Part shown: piece after piece, positions 45,348 to 54,714 of the stretch
Layout of the letters: each line of letters begins with the position of its first letter
How positions within the stretch are numbered: position 1 is the first letter of the stretch
NCBI GenBank assembly: GCA_050633365.1
Contig: JBOEGJ010000033.1
Location: 1 to 64,000, forward strand
Reading direction: 5' to 3'
Length of the DNA: 64,000 nt
Source: Pseudomaricurvus sp050633365
GTDB lineage: Bacteria > Pseudomonadota > Gammaproteobacteria > Pseudomonadales > Cellvibrionaceae
Program-made: the position numbers and the translations under genes
The notes under the pieces: model-generated
The model's database searches: none
Told to the model about the DNA's origin: nothing
The model's input: the letters and a program-made list of their open reading frames with translations, nothing else

Positions 45348-46328
45348 TTATGTCGTCTCAAAAAAATACGCTTTCGCTTCGTCAATATCTCGATAAATCT
45401 GCTCTTTCAGCAAGTCGAGTGACGAAAATTTTTGCTCATCTCTGAGCTTATGTAAAAACTCTACAGTGATCATTTTGCCGTAGAGATCACCATTAAAGTC
45501 CAACAGGTGCACTTCTAATATCGGTTTGATTTTTTCACCGATGGTAGGACGCACACCAACATTGGCAACGCCATTGGCGGTCTCGCCATTCGGCAATTTT
45601 ACCGACACAGCAAAAACACCATTGAGCGGCGAGCGATAGCGTCGCAAGTGGACATTAGCCGTAGGCACATTCCACTGGCGCCCCAACTGCTGACCGTAAC
45701 CCACATGGCCAGACACTGTATAAGCCTTACCCAGCAAACGGCCCACTAACGGAAAGTCGGCCACCTCTAAGGCGGCTCGAATGCGAGTGCTGCTGACGCG
45801 TTCATTGTCGACCTGATAAGTGCGTGTATCGCACACATCAAACCCGTAACGCTCCCCCGCCTGCTTGAGAAATTCGTAGTCGCCACTGCGATCGCAGCCA
45901 AAACGAAAATCATCGCCAATGACCAGATATTTAACCCCTAAGCCTTCAACTAAAACACGTTTTACAAACTCTTCAGCCGACAGCGAGCGCAGTAATTGAT
46001 TGAATTGCAGACAGCAAACTCGATCTACACCGGCGTCGAACAGCGCCAGCGCCTTTTCACGCAAACGCATCAGTCGTGCCGGCGCCTCGTCACCCGAGAA
46101 AAACTCGTGGGGCTGAGGCTCAAACACGACCGCGACAGAGGGCAAATTCAACTGCGCAGACTTTTCTGTCACCTGTTCAATGATGGCTTGGTGCCCTAAA
46201 TGCACGCCATCATAGGAGCCAATCGTCACCACGCTACCATGGTGTATCGGACGCAAGTTGTGCATCCCACGAATAAAATGCTGTTGTAACTTCGATTCAG
46301 ACAGGAACTCAGACACAGACGGGCTCAA
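45348..46328 (-). CDS. ribF: Bifunctional riboflavin kinase/FAD synthetase
   Basis: 326 residues. N-terminal FAD synthetase (FMN adenylyltransferase) with TIGSYDGVHLGHQ and GDDFRFGCDRSGDYEFL. C-terminal riboflavin kinase with RPTIGEKIKPILEVHL. It turns riboflavin into FMN and FAD. FIRGMHNL aligns with the LIRGIHNL of other RibF proteins near their N-terminus, so the true start is at or a few codons after the first ATG. Confidence 0.96.
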   Translation of the reverse strand: MSPSVSEFLSESKLQQHFIRGMHNLRPIHHGSVVTIGSYDGVHLGHQAIIEQVTEKSAQLNLPSVAVVFEPQPHEFFSGDEAPARLMRLREKALALFDAGVDRVCCLQFNQLLRSLSAEEFVKRVLVEGLGVKYLVIGDDFRFGCDRSGDYEFLKQAGERYGFDVCDTRTYQVDNERVSSTRIRAALEVADFPLVGRLLGKAYTVSGHVGYGQQLGRQWNVPTANVHLRRYRSPLNGVFAVSVKLPNGETANGVANVGVRPTIGEKIKPILEVHLLDFNGDLYGKMITVEFLHKLRDEQKFSSLDLLKEQIYRDIDEAKAYFFETT

Positions 46329-46447
46329 TCAGATCAAACGCTAGTGGTCGCCACCGAGAAAATGAGAAGCTGTAAATCCTCGGCACAATGAGAGCGGAGT
46401 ATACCCCAGATATCGACCGCTAAGCCAGACGAGCGCCAGCGCCAGCG

Positions 46448-48064
46448 CTAAACGCGAGCCCTTAAATCTCGGGGCCGAATACCCGCAGCAAATAGGCTCA
46501 GCGCGTAGACCGAGCCCCCCGCAATGCAAATCACGACCAAGTGCAGCGCTCGCTGCCACCAAAGCCATTCGGACCACTCTCCGAGCACGCCCAACAACGC
46601 AATGAGACTCAACGCCATCGCCCCATTGGCCAGTGCCATCGCCAGCAACTTACGCCCCCAACCATTGGCGGGACGGTAAACCCCTGCCCGCCGCAACCCG
46701 CGCCACAACAGACCCGCGTTGATGAATGCAGACACAGAGGTAGCGAGCGCCAAACCCACGTGACCTATATTCCAGACAAAGTAGAGGGGCGCCACAAAGA
46801 TCACGTTGAGCAGCATATTACTGACCATAGCGATGATGCCGATCTTGACGGGGGTCTTCATGTCTTGGCGGGCGTAGTAGCCCGGCGCCAGCACCTTAAT
46901 CAACATAAAGGCCAATAAGCCAAGTGCGTAAGCCTTGAGACTCAAGGCCGACATGGCCACATCGTTGAGACTGGTTTTCCCGTACTGAAACAAGGTCAGG
47001 AGAATAGGCTCTGCCAGAATGATCAATGCGATTGCCGCAGGGCAAGCCACCATCAACACCATGGTAATCGCCCAATCCAAAGTCGCGTTAAATTTGGTCG
47101 GATCGGTATCGGCGTGCTGACGGGACAACCCCGGTAAGATCACCGTCGCAATAGCGATAGCAAAGACCCCCAGCGGCAATTCCGCTAAGCGATCGGAATA
47201 GTACAACCAAGACACACTGCCAGCGGGCAAGAACGAGGCCAACACCGTATCCAGCAAGAGATTGATCTGACTGACTGAAACGCCGAATATCGCCGGAGCC
47301 ATCAACGCCAGCACGCGCTTGACTCCACTATCACCCCAATCCACCTTAGGTGACGGCATCAAGCCAAGGCGCCACAGGAATGGCAATTGAAACAATAACT
47401 GCACCACTCCGGCGGCCAACACGCCCCACGCCAAGGCCATTACCGGGGGATCAAAGTAGGGAGAGGCCAGCAGCGCGGCCGAAATCAGCACCACATTCAG
47501 CAACACAGGTGTTGCGGCGGGCACAACAAAGCGGTCATAGCTATTTAGAATGGCCCCGGCGAACCCTGTCATCGAAATTAACAGCAGATACGGGAAGGTA
47601 ATGCGAATCATGTCGGCCGCCAGCGGAAAGCGCACTGGATCGTCGCTAAACCCAGGCGCAAACACCATGGTGAGCAAAGGCGCCCCCATTACCGCCAAGC
47701 CGGTGAGGATCATGAGCGTTAACCCCAGGCACCCCGCCACCCGATCAATGAGGCCACGCACGGCCTGTATACTGCCCTGAGTCCGATATTCGGATAGCAC
47801 CGGTACAAACGCCTGAGCAAAAGCCCCTTCAGCAAATAATCGACGCAAAAAATTAGGAATTTTAAAGGCGACAAAAAAAGCATCGGCGCCAGCCTCGGCG
47901 CCCATAAAACGAGCAAAGACGATATCGCGCACCAACCCAAGCACACGCGAGAGCATAGTCATCGAGCCGACAATACCGCTAGATTTCAACAAACCCGGAG
48001 CCGCCACCTCGGCGCTAGCGCCCTTGCCCGAATCTCTTTGCTCATCTTTCCGACTCAAACCCAT
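46448..48064 (-). CDS. murJ: Lipid II flippase MurJ
   Basis: 538 residues from ATG 48064; the frame is open 41 codons further without family similarity. Fourteen membrane helices. The start of the fold, MTMLSRVLGLVRDIVFARFM, and FLRRLFAEGAFAQAFVPVL are diagnostic. MurJ moves lipid II across the inner membrane for peptidoglycan synthesis. The N-terminus before the first helix is polar and about 25 residues long. AGAGGG is almost adjacent to the chosen ATG, so the exact start is uncertain. It is usually paired with rpsT, as here. Confidence 0.93.
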   Translation of the reverse strand: MGLSRKDEQRDSGKGASAEVAAPGLLKSSGIVGSMTMLSRVLGLVRDIVFARFMGAEAGADAFFVAFKIPNFLRRLFAEGAFAQAFVPVLSEYRTQGSIQAVRGLIDRVAGCLGLTLMILTGLAVMGAPLLTMVFAPGFSDDPVRFPLAADMIRITFPYLLLISMTGFAGAILNSYDRFVVPAATPVLLNVVLISAALLASPYFDPPVMALAWGVLAAGVVQLLFQLPFLWRLGLMPSPKVDWGDSGVKRVLALMAPAIFGVSVSQINLLLDTVLASFLPAGSVSWLYYSDRLAELPLGVFAIAIATVILPGLSRQHADTDPTKFNATLDWAITMVLMVACPAAIALIILAEPILLTLFQYGKTSLNDVAMSALSLKAYALGLLAFMLIKVLAPGYYARQDMKTPVKIGIIAMVSNMLLNVIFVAPLYFVWNIGHVGLALATSVSAFINAGLLWRGLRRAGVYRPANGWGRKLLAMALANGAMALSLIALLGVLGEWSEWLWWQRALHLVVICIAGGSVYALSLFAAGIRPRDLRARV

Positions 48065-48308
48065 CCCTCTGCACACGTCGCCATGGTCAAAACACCCAAA
48101 ACTCCCCCAACTACTGCGTAGTCCGACCCACCTAAAAGCGGTGAACATAAGCCGGTCAGTGTACTCAATGCCCCACAAGAGAACCACTGCCCACTTAAAA
48201 TGACACGCAAAGCGCCTTTTTCTACTCTACACTTCTCACATAATCCTTAATATTTGCTCGCGCACTGCGGGCACCAACCACTCAATCAAGCGGTAATCAC
48301 ACCACCCC

Positions 48309-49100
48309 ATGAAGCACCCCTCACAATCGCTTACTTTGTATCTACTAGTAGCGCTCTTGATTACCCACAGCCTATACGCCGCCCCCGTTAGCGCCAGAGA
48401 ACTCAGCGCCCAAAAACCATTGAAGATTGTTTACACAGAATTCCCGCCCTATACCTATACCAACAAACAGGGAGAGTCTCAGGGCTATTTTGTCGAGCTC
48501 ATCTCGAGCCTGCTCGAGCGCAGAAACATCCCCCACGACTTTTCCTCTCACCCCACCCCGAGAATTCACTTTCAACTCAAATCTGGCGAGGCCGACATTT
48601 ACTTGGGCCCGCAGGACGTGCCCAACCTCCAACAGCACATCAGGGTAATCCCAATACCTGATCACTTTGCCATCCGCCTACTCCTTTGGCGCAAGCCAAG
48701 TACCCGCCACGCCGAATCACTGAGTGCAATTAATCGACAAAGCTTGGCGATCATCAACGGCTTTGGCTATGGCGGAATACTGCAGCAACTGGATGCACAG
48801 AAAAACAAAGTTCAGGTTATCCGCAGCAGCAGCCATGGCAACGCGCTCAAGATGCTCATCAGTGGGCGAGTCGACTATTTGTTAGATTACCTCCAGCCGG
48901 TAAATATCGAACGTTCCAAACACCCCGATGTCGAACTGCTTAAACACCCCATCCTCAAAATCAACGTCGCCTTCATGGTGTCGCGCCAAATAGCCCGCAG
49001 CCGTGAGCTATTTGACCTCTTGAGTGAGGACGTCGAACAGCACTTCCAAACCCCCAATTCCCTTCCGCCCTTACAAACCATTCAACAGCAAAATCCATAA
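48309..49100 (+). CDS. Periplasmic solute-binding protein, family 3 type
   Basis: 263 residues. A signal peptide (LLVALLITHSLYAAPVSA) precedes an amino-acid-ABC-type binding fold: LKIVYTEFPPYTYTNKQGES, FVELISSLLERRNI, and a late RVDYLLDYL hinge segment. No permease or ATPase is nearby, so it is an orphan binding protein, possibly linked to sensing and not transport. It interrupts the otherwise conserved murJ/rpsT pair together with yebG. The ligand is unknown. Confidence 0.82.
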   Translation: MKHPSQSLTLYLLVALLITHSLYAAPVSARELSAQKPLKIVYTEFPPYTYTNKQGESQGYFVELISSLLERRNIPHDFSSHPTPRIHFQLKSGEADIYLGPQDVPNLQQHIRVIPIPDHFAIRLLLWRKPSTRHAESLSAINRQSLAIINGFGYGGILQQLDAQKNKVQVIRSSSHGNALKMLISGRVDYLLDYLQPVNIERSKHPDVELLKHPILKINVAFMVSRQIARSRELFDLLSEDVEQHFQTPNSLPPLQTIQQQNP

Positions 49101-49140
49101 GCCTCCATCAACCCCCGCCGACCTCGCACTCCAGCCCGAT

Positions 49141-49182
49141 TTGACAAACACCCACCAAAACCAATACTGTACATCCATACAT
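49141..49182 (+). promoter_or_regulatory. yebG promoter with LexA-like SOS box
   Basis: TTGACA (49141-49146) is a perfect -35, and TACTGT (49165-49170) serves as -10 at 18 bases. Overlapping the -10 is CTGTACATCCATACAT (49167-49182), matching the LexA consensus CTGT-N8-ACAG except for the final G. A repressor here would block the polymerase. This fits the known SOS control of yebG. Confidence 0.75.
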
Positions 49183-49207
49183 ACACTAAAACCACGAGGA
49201 TAACCAC

Positions 49208-49483
49208 ATGGCAGTCATTGCTGTTTGGAAATGCGACAGAGACGGAAGCATGTTTGACAATAAAAAAGACGCCGAAGAACACGACAAAATGCTCGAACTG
49301 GCCGCCAACATCACCAGCCTAATCGAGCAGGAAGTGAAAATTGATGAAGACCTTAGCGAAGCCATCGGCCTGCTTTTAGCCAAGCGCCGAGAAACCCTCG
49401 CCAAAGCCTGCAAAGGTAAACCTGAGCTGTTACTCGAAGATGAGCCCACCAGCAACATCACCCCAATTGCGGCGGGACAATAA
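49208..49483 (+). CDS. yebG: YebG-family SOS-induced protein
   Basis: 91 residues. It follows the YebG pattern: short N-terminal strand (MAVIAVWKCDRDG), FDNKKDAEEHDKML corresponding to the E. coli TSKKEADAYDKML, then acidic helices. E. coli YebG is a non-essential DNA-damage-induced protein of unknown mechanism. AGGA precedes the start by seven bases, and a LexA-like box lies 26 bp upstream. Confidence 0.88.
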   Translation: MAVIAVWKCDRDGSMFDNKKDAEEHDKMLELAANITSLIEQEVKIDEDLSEAIGLLLAKRRETLAKACKGKPELLLEDEPTSNITPIAAGQ

Positions 49484-49532
49484 ACGATTGTGGATAATTG
49501 GCAAACTTCCTAGCTGAGACGGCCACAGCGGC

Positions 49533-49560
49533 TTGACTTCTCTTCATAAACGAGGATAAT
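49533..49560 (+). promoter_or_regulatory. rpsT promoter
   Basis: TTGACT (49533-49538) and GATAAT (49555-49560) are separated by 16 bases, five of six matches each. A G+C-rich discriminator (GTCGCG) follows, as is common for stringently controlled ribosomal-protein promoters. The ribosome-binding site AGGAG is at 49593. Confidence 0.8.
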
Positions 49561-49604
49561 GTCGCGTCCTTGATTTGTACCCGAATTTAATTAGGAGCAC
49601 TACG

Positions 49605-49871
49605 GTGGCCAATTCCCCACAAGCAAAAAAACGCGCACGCCAGAACGAAAAGGCACGCAAGCATAACGCCAGCCTGCGCTCCATGGCGCGCACCTACATC
49701 AAAAAAGTAGTTGCCGCTATTGAAGCAGGCGACTTTGAAGCCGCTAAAGCCGCATACGCTGAAGCAGCTCCAGTGATCGACCGCATTGCTGACAAAGGCA
49801 TTATTCATAAGAATAAAGCTGCTCGTCACAAGAGCCGTCTGAACGCCCAAGTTAAGGCCCTGGCTGCTTAA
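49605..49871 (+). CDS. rpsT: 30S ribosomal protein S20
   Basis: 88 residues starting at GTG 49605, with AGGAG eight bases ahead. The N-terminus ANSPQAKKRARQNEKARKHN is that of S20 after removal of the initiator. S20 binds 16S rRNA in the 30S subunit. Non-ATG starts are known for rpsT (UUG in E. coli), where they allow autogenous control. A very strong terminator follows. Confidence 0.97.
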   Translation: MANSPQAKKRARQNEKARKHNASLRSMARTYIKKVVAAIEAGDFEAAKAAYAEAAPVIDRIADKGIIHKNKAARHKSRLNAQVKALAA

Positions 49872-49888
49872 GCCAGCCCCTCGGGTCA

Positions 49889-49935
49889 GACATCAAAAAA
49901 GCCGGCATCTCACGATTGCCGGCTTTTTTGATGTC
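49889..49935. terminator. Bidirectional terminator between rpsT and the hisC-like gene
   Basis: GACATCAAAAAAGCCGGCA (49889-49907) pairs perfectly with TGCCGGCTTTTTTGATGTC (49917-49935), a 19-bp stem containing the A and T runs. It ends rpsT and also the converging aminotransferase gene. Confidence 0.95.
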
Positions 49936-49970
49936 TATCAATTATGCCAATTCAGGCACAATCCCGCCCA

Positions 49971-51023
49971 CTAGAGAACAGACTCCAGAACCGCGATTAA
50001 GGCGCGAGTTTGCTCTTCAGTACCAATGGTGACCCTCAAGCCCACTCGACCATCCGCAGCTGCCTTAGGGCGCACCAAAATAGACGCCTGCTGCAAAGCC
50101 AGATTGACCCCATCAACATCTGCCGGGAACACCCACAAATAATTCGCCGCACTGGGCCAATATTCCACCGCTTTCTCGTCGAGACAGCGCTCCAGCAACG
50201 GCTTTGAGACCTTCATTACCTCTTCAACATAAGACAAGGTGGCATCAGGAGCACACAGGCCAGCCATTACCGCGACCACTGCAAACTGATTGATGTCGTA
50301 GGGGCCACGAACATTCAGCAGCGCATTGATATTATCCGCCACACTCAACACATAACCCAAACGAATCGACGGCAAGCCCCAGGTCTTGGAAAAGGTTCGA
50401 GTAATGAGAATATTCGGGCACTCAGCCAGGCGATCCGCCACCGTCACCCGGCTGTATTCGAAATAACACTCATCCACCAAAATGGCCGCACCCGGCGCCG
50501 CCTTCGCCACTCGCACCACATCATCTGGCTCTACCAAAGTACCGCAAGGATTGTTCGGGTTTGAGATAACAATGACACGTGTTTTGTCGGTAACCGAGGC
50601 AATCACCTCATCCACAGGGTAACCACCCTCTCGAGTGTACAAAGGCTCGACTATAGTCAGATTTTCGATGCGAGCACACTGTGCGTACATCGCAAAACTT
50701 GGCCCCGGAATGATAATTTCATCGCCGGCCTGACAGGCCGAACGAATAATTAAATCAATCCCATGATCAGAGCCATTGGTGATCATAACCTGCTCATCCA
50801 ACACACCACAGTAATCAGCGATTTGCTGGGTAATATCACCGTAGGAGGGATACATCTGCAGGCGGCCACTATCAATTAAGTCGTGCAATGCCTTTCGAAT
50901 CGGCTCGGCCACATCGATGGTGCGCTCATTAAAATCCAACAAGGTGTACCGCTTTGGATCTCGCCCCTCAAGCGGAGGCTGATAAGCCGACATTGCATCA
51001 ATGTGATCTTTGAAAATACTCAT
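49971..51023 (-). CDS. HisC-like PLP-dependent aminotransferase
   Basis: 350 residues. Class I/II aminotransferase fold with ISNPNNPCGTL, DECYFEYS and the PLP lysine in RTFSKTWGLPSIRLGY. Closest in form to histidinol-phosphate aminotransferases, which convert imidazole-acetol phosphate to histidinol phosphate. No his genes are nearby, and this class includes phenylalanine and other transaminases, so the physiological substrate is open. It stands alone between rpsT and proB. Confidence 0.85.
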   Translation of the reverse strand: MSIFKDHIDAMSAYQPPLEGRDPKRYTLLDFNERTIDVAEPIRKALHDLIDSGRLQMYPSYGDITQQIADYCGVLDEQVMITNGSDHGIDLIIRSACQAGDEIIIPGPSFAMYAQCARIENLTIVEPLYTREGGYPVDEVIASVTDKTRVIVISNPNNPCGTLVEPDDVVRVAKAAPGAAILVDECYFEYSRVTVADRLAECPNILITRTFSKTWGLPSIRLGYVLSVADNINALLNVRGPYDINQFAVVAVMAGLCAPDATLSYVEEVMKVSKPLLERCLDEKAVEYWPSAANYLWVFPADVDGVNLALQQASILVRPKAAADGRVGLRVTIGTEEQTRALIAVLESVL

Positions 51024-51132
51024 AATTACTCAACTCAAATGACGGACGTCAAAAATAGCAGATCGCCCAGCAGAGATTAAAAAAGGATTCGGAAACACTC
51101 AACGACAAACCCAAAGATTCAGCGCAGCCCCA

Positions 51133-51190
51133 GAGAGCAGAGCTAGGAGGCAGAACTAGGGAGTAGAACTAGAGAGTAGAACTAGCGAGC
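51133..51190. repeat. Period-13 tandem repeat
   Basis: CTAG recurs at 51143, 51156, 51169 and 51182, exactly 13 bases apart, within units like GAGTAGAACTAGA. Four to five units are recognisable, drifting at the edges. The array lies in the 188-bp gap between proB and the hisC-like gene. A small perfect hairpin (GCGAGC/GCTCGC) follows at about 51185-51199. Confidence 0.75.
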
Positions 51191-51211
51191 AAAGCTCGCG
51201 ACCACACCAAT

Positions 51212-52333
51212 CTACAACACCACCAAATTGTCGCGATGGATAATTTCGAGATCATCCACATAGCCCAAGCGGGCCTCGATATCTTCACTAGCACAGCCAA
51301 TGATTCGCCCCGACTCTTGCACACTGTAATTCACCAAGCCGCGCGCAATCTCTTCGCCGGAAGTCGACACACAGGAGACCATATCGCCGCGATTAAATTC
51401 ACCAGAAACAGAGCGAACCCCCACAGGCAGCAAACTCTTACCACTCTTTTTCAACACCTTCACAGCACCATCATCCAACACCAATTGCCCACGCACTTGC
51501 AGGTGCCCTGCCAACCAACGCTTTCGAGCTGCCTGCGGTTGCTGATCAGCGGTCAACAGCGTACCCAGAGCCTCGCCTTCCATCAAACGAGAAATAACCC
51601 GATCAATCTTGCCACCAACAATTACGGTATGAGCCCCAGAGCGAGCCGCCAAGCGAGCCGCGCGCACCTTAGTGGTCATTCCCCCGCGCCCCAACTTTCC
51701 ACCACCACCAGCTTTAGCGTCTAGAGACGGATCTGCAGCGCCAGTTTCGGCAATCAATGTTGCGTCGGGATTGGTTCGCGGATCGGCCGTATACATACCA
51801 TCCTGATCGGTCAAGATCACCAATACTTCCGCCTCAACCAAGTTGGCCACCAAAGCCCCCAAGGTATCATTGTCACCAAAGCGAATTTCATCGGTGACCA
51901 CCGTATCGTTTTCATTAACGATAGGAACCACACCCAAGCGCGTCAGGGCGCGAATGGTTGAGCGAGCATTCAGGTAGCGCTGGCGATTGGAAAGGTCATC
52001 GTGATCCAACAGAATTTGCGCCGTTGCCAGATCGTACTTTTGAAATTCTTGCTCGTAAGTTTGCACCAGCCCCGTTTGACCAACGGCTGCCGCCGCCTGC
52101 AGCTCATGAATCGAGTCAGGCCTCTGCTCCCAACCCAAGCGTGTCATTCCCGCCGCCACCGCGCCGGACGAAACCAACACCAATTCAATCCCTTGTTTTT
52201 GCACCTGAGCTAACTGCTCAACCCAATCTGCAATAGCCTCGACATCCAAGCCGCGACCATTATCGGTCAGCAGTGCACTGCCAATTTTCACGACCCAACG
52301 ACGGGCTTTTGGTAATTTACTGCGAATACTCAT
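51212..52333 (-). CDS. proB: Glutamate 5-kinase
   Basis: 373 residues from ATG 52333; a GTG four codons upstream is an alternative. Amino-acid kinase domain with VVKIGSALLT, SSGAVAAG and NENDTV. A C-terminal PUA domain (from about 275) is present, as in the long E. coli type. It phosphorylates glutamate in the first step of proline synthesis and is normally feedback-inhibited by proline. proA is not adjacent. obgE lies 56 bp upstream on the same strand, as in Pseudomonas. Confidence 0.96.
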   Translation of the reverse strand: MSIRSKLPKARRWVVKIGSALLTDNGRGLDVEAIADWVEQLAQVQKQGIELVLVSSGAVAAGMTRLGWEQRPDSIHELQAAAAVGQTGLVQTYEQEFQKYDLATAQILLDHDDLSNRQRYLNARSTIRALTRLGVVPIVNENDTVVTDEIRFGDNDTLGALVANLVEAEVLVILTDQDGMYTADPRTNPDATLIAETGAADPSLDAKAGGGGKLGRGGMTTKVRAARLAARSGAHTVIVGGKIDRVISRLMEGEALGTLLTADQQPQAARKRWLAGHLQVRGQLVLDDGAVKVLKKSGKSLLPVGVRSVSGEFNRGDMVSCVSTSGEEIARGLVNYSVQESGRIIGCASEDIEARLGYVDDLEIIHRDNLVVL

Positions 52334-52388
52334 CCTGATTCCCACACCAACTATTGCGCTACTCGCGACTCAGTATCACGCCCTACCT

Positions 52389-53582
52389 TTAAGGCACATA
52401 CTCGACATCGACATCATAATCGTCATCGTCGAAGTCGTCATCGGAATCCTCACCCTTGCGAGCCAGGCGATGCCGCTCTCGCAACTCTTCAATTCGCTCT
52501 TTAGCTTCGGCCTGCATAGCCTGCTGCATCTCAAACTCGGCCTCAGCCAACTCTGGATTTTCTTCTTCCGCGTCCCAGCACTCTTCTAGGTAATCAAGCA
52601 CCTGACCACATAACTCTTTTGTGCCCTGTTTATTGATCGCCGAAATAAAGAACACCGGACCTTCCCAGCCCAACTTATCCACGACCTCTTGGCAGCGAGC
52701 CTCAGCCTCATCCGGCGGCAACAAGTCGACTTTGTTAAGCAGCAACCAGCGCTCACGCTTGGCCAACGTGGGAGAGAACTCACCCAACTCATCAATAATC
52801 GCCTGGGCATTATCCGCCGGATTGGAGCCATCATAAGGAGACATATCAACTAGGTGCATCAATACACGACAGCGAGTCAGGTGCTTCAAAAAGCGAATCC
52901 CCAATCCAGCCCCGTCAGCAGCACCTTCGATGACACCCGGCACATCGGCAATAACAAAGCTGCGATGCGACTGAACCTTAACCACCCCCAAATTGGGCAC
53001 CAAGGTAGTAAAGGGATAATCGGCAACCTTAGGCTTGGCTGACGATACCGCTCGAATAAACGTACTCTTGCCGGCATTGGGCAACCCCAACAAACCCACG
53101 TCAGCCAAAACCTTCAGCTCGAGCTTAAGATTGCGCTCTTCGCCCGGCTGGCCAGGCTTGGTTTGACGAGGTGCACGATTGACCGAGGTCTTAAAACGCG
53201 CATTTCCGATACCGTGAAAACCACCGCGAGCCACCATGAGACGCTCGCCAATTTCCGTCAAATCACCCAAACGCTCTTCGGTATCAATATCAAATACCGT
53301 GGTCCCCACAGGCACCTTGAGAATAAGATCAGCGCCTTTCGCACCAGTACAACTACCACCCTTGCCCGACTTACCGTTCTCGGCACGACATTTTGGCTGG
53401 TAACGGTAATCAATTAAGGTATTAAGCTCACCGTCGGCCTCAAGGTAAACGCTGCCGCCATCACCGCCGTCGCCGCCGTCCGGACCACCCTTGGCGACAA
53501 ACTTCTCGCGCCAGAAACTCATGCAACCATTGCCACCATTACCAGCAGCAACAAAAATTGGCGCTTCATCAACAAACTTCAT
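52389..53582 (-). CDS. obgE: GTPase ObgE/CgtA
   Basis: 397 residues. Glycine-rich Obg fold (1-158) beginning MKFVDEAPIFVAAGNGGNGC. G domain with GLPNAGKST, DVPGVIEGA and NKVD. The C-terminal tail is very acidic (GEDSDDDFDDDDYDVDVEYV). Obg is an essential GTPase in 50S assembly and stress control. It follows rplU-rpmA, the usual order. Confidence 0.97.
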   Translation of the reverse strand: MKFVDEAPIFVAAGNGGNGCMSFWREKFVAKGGPDGGDGGDGGSVYLEADGELNTLIDYRYQPKCRAENGKSGKGGSCTGAKGADLILKVPVGTTVFDIDTEERLGDLTEIGERLMVARGGFHGIGNARFKTSVNRAPRQTKPGQPGEERNLKLELKVLADVGLLGLPNAGKSTFIRAVSSAKPKVADYPFTTLVPNLGVVKVQSHRSFVIADVPGVIEGAADGAGLGIRFLKHLTRCRVLMHLVDMSPYDGSNPADNAQAIIDELGEFSPTLAKRERWLLLNKVDLLPPDEAEARCQEVVDKLGWEGPVFFISAINKQGTKELCGQVLDYLEECWDAEEENPELAEAEFEMQQAMQAEAKERIEELRERHRLARKGEDSDDDFDDDDYDVDVEYVP

Positions 53583-53687
53583 GAGTCCCCTCCGGGTTCT
53601 ATAGGCAAGATTAACTACACTAGGATCTTGCTATTAACTTAGCAGAGCCGCCACAGGCCACTCGCAAAAAATCATCTTTTTAAAACG

Positions 53688-53719
53688 CAAAAGCCCCATC
53701 AAGGATGACGGGGCTTTTG
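53688..53719 (-). terminator. Terminator of rplU-rpmA
   Basis: CAAAAGCCCC (53688-53697) pairs with GGGGCTTTTG (53710-53719). On the minus strand the stem runs into TTTT. It separates the ribosomal-protein pair from obgE, leaving some read-through possible. Confidence 0.8.
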
Positions 53720-53769
53720 GTAAGGCAAGGGGCTTAACCCCCAAACCAAGCTTGCTAGATTAGAGCTGC

Positions 53770-54027
53770 TTATGCAGCAACAATGCTAACGAACTGACGG
53801 TTTTTGGCACCTTTAACTTCAAACTTCACAACGCCATCGGCTTTTGCGAACAAAGTATGGTCTTTACCAATACCTACATTTTCACCAGCGTGGAAACGAG
53901 TTCCGCGCTGACGAACCAAAATGTTACCAGCAATTACAGCTTGACCGCCGAAACGCTTAACACCCAGTCGCTTACTCTCGGAGTCGCGACCATTTCGAGT
54001 ACTACCACCAGCTTTTTTATGAGCCAT
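53770..54027 (-). CDS. rpmA: 50S ribosomal protein L27
   Basis: 85 residues, typical L27: AHKKAGGSTRNGRDSESKRL, then GVKRFGGQ. The N-terminal tail of L27 reaches the peptidyl-transferase centre. It follows rplU by 17 bp and is co-transcribed with it. Confidence 0.98.
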   Translation of the reverse strand: MAHKKAGGSTRNGRDSESKRLGVKRFGGQAVIAGNILVRQRGTRFHAGENVGIGKDHTLFAKADGVVKFEVKGAKNRQFVSIVAA

Positions 54028-54044
54028 TGTTCAAACTCCTCAAA

Positions 54045-54356
54045 TTAACCTTTGATACCAGTGATTTTCACTTCGGTGTACCACTGACGGTGACCTTGGC
54101 GCTTCATAGAGTGCTTACGACGACGGAACTTGATGATTTTCACCTTTTCGCCGCGACCGTGACTGATAACTTCAGCAGTCACTTTAGCACCATCAACAAC
54201 CGGCGCGCCGATTTTGATGTCTTCGCCATTTGCTACCATCAAAACTTCATCAAAATCGATGGTTTCGCCAGTAGCAACTTCAATTTTTTCCAGTTTCAGG
54301 GTTTCGCCTTCCACTACGCGGTGTTGCTTACCGCCACTCTTAAAAACAGCGTACAT
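54045..54356 (-). CDS. rplU: 50S ribosomal protein L21
   Basis: 103 residues, full length. Starts MYAVFKSGGKQHRV and ends with the RRKHSMKRQGHRQWYTEVKI block of L21. It binds 23S rRNA and L20. The 5' leader is about 155 nt, long enough for a regulatory structure, though none was recognised. Confidence 0.98.
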   Translation of the reverse strand: MYAVFKSGGKQHRVVEGETLKLEKIEVATGETIDFDEVLMVANGEDIKIGAPVVDGAKVTAEVISHGRGEKVKIIKFRRRKHSMKRQGHRQWYTEVKITGIKG

Positions 54357-54519
54357 TTCATTGCTCCAATATAAAGCCGTTTGACCTAGACATTGGACGA
54401 CACGAAGTAGCGACAGAATAACCTGAACGCTTTCATAGTGGACTTGCGCCGTATACCTAACTCAGTTCTACTCCCCATAATCTCCCCTTCAACAGGAGGG
54501 ACTACAGGCAGGGGCGCAG

Positions 54520-54548
54520 ATTCTACGGAAAAAACCTCGCCAAAACAA
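54520..54548 (-). promoter_or_regulatory. rplU-rpmA promoter
   Basis: On the minus strand TTGTTT (54548-54543) and TAGAAT (54525-54520) are 17 bases apart, followed by the G+C-rich discriminator CTGCGCCCC. This is the typical form for ribosomal-protein promoters under stringent control. Confidence 0.75.
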
Positions 54549-54649
54549 CCCTTATAGGGAGATCTGTCGCCTTTAGAGAGACTATCGGCGAGAGCCCATG
54601 AAATCGAGGTTTTGCGGCCTTTTGCGCCAAGTTTTGCCGGCGTCTTTTC

Positions 54650-54678
54650 TTGACACCCCCCGCTCACCCCCATAGCAT
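54650..54678 (+). promoter_or_regulatory. ispB promoter
   Basis: TTGACA (54650-54655), an exact -35, is 17 bases from TAGCAT (54673-54678), with a C-rich spacer. It points away from the rplU promoter about 100 bp to the left, so this gap drives both directions. Confidence 0.8.
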
Positions 54679-54714
54679 GCCCGTTTGAGCTATTTCTCGG
54701 ATATTTGCCCACCT

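Noticed and set aside
54386..54712. 108-residue minus-strand frame upstream of rplU
   Set aside because: It covers two well-formed promoters and has no recognisable protein features.
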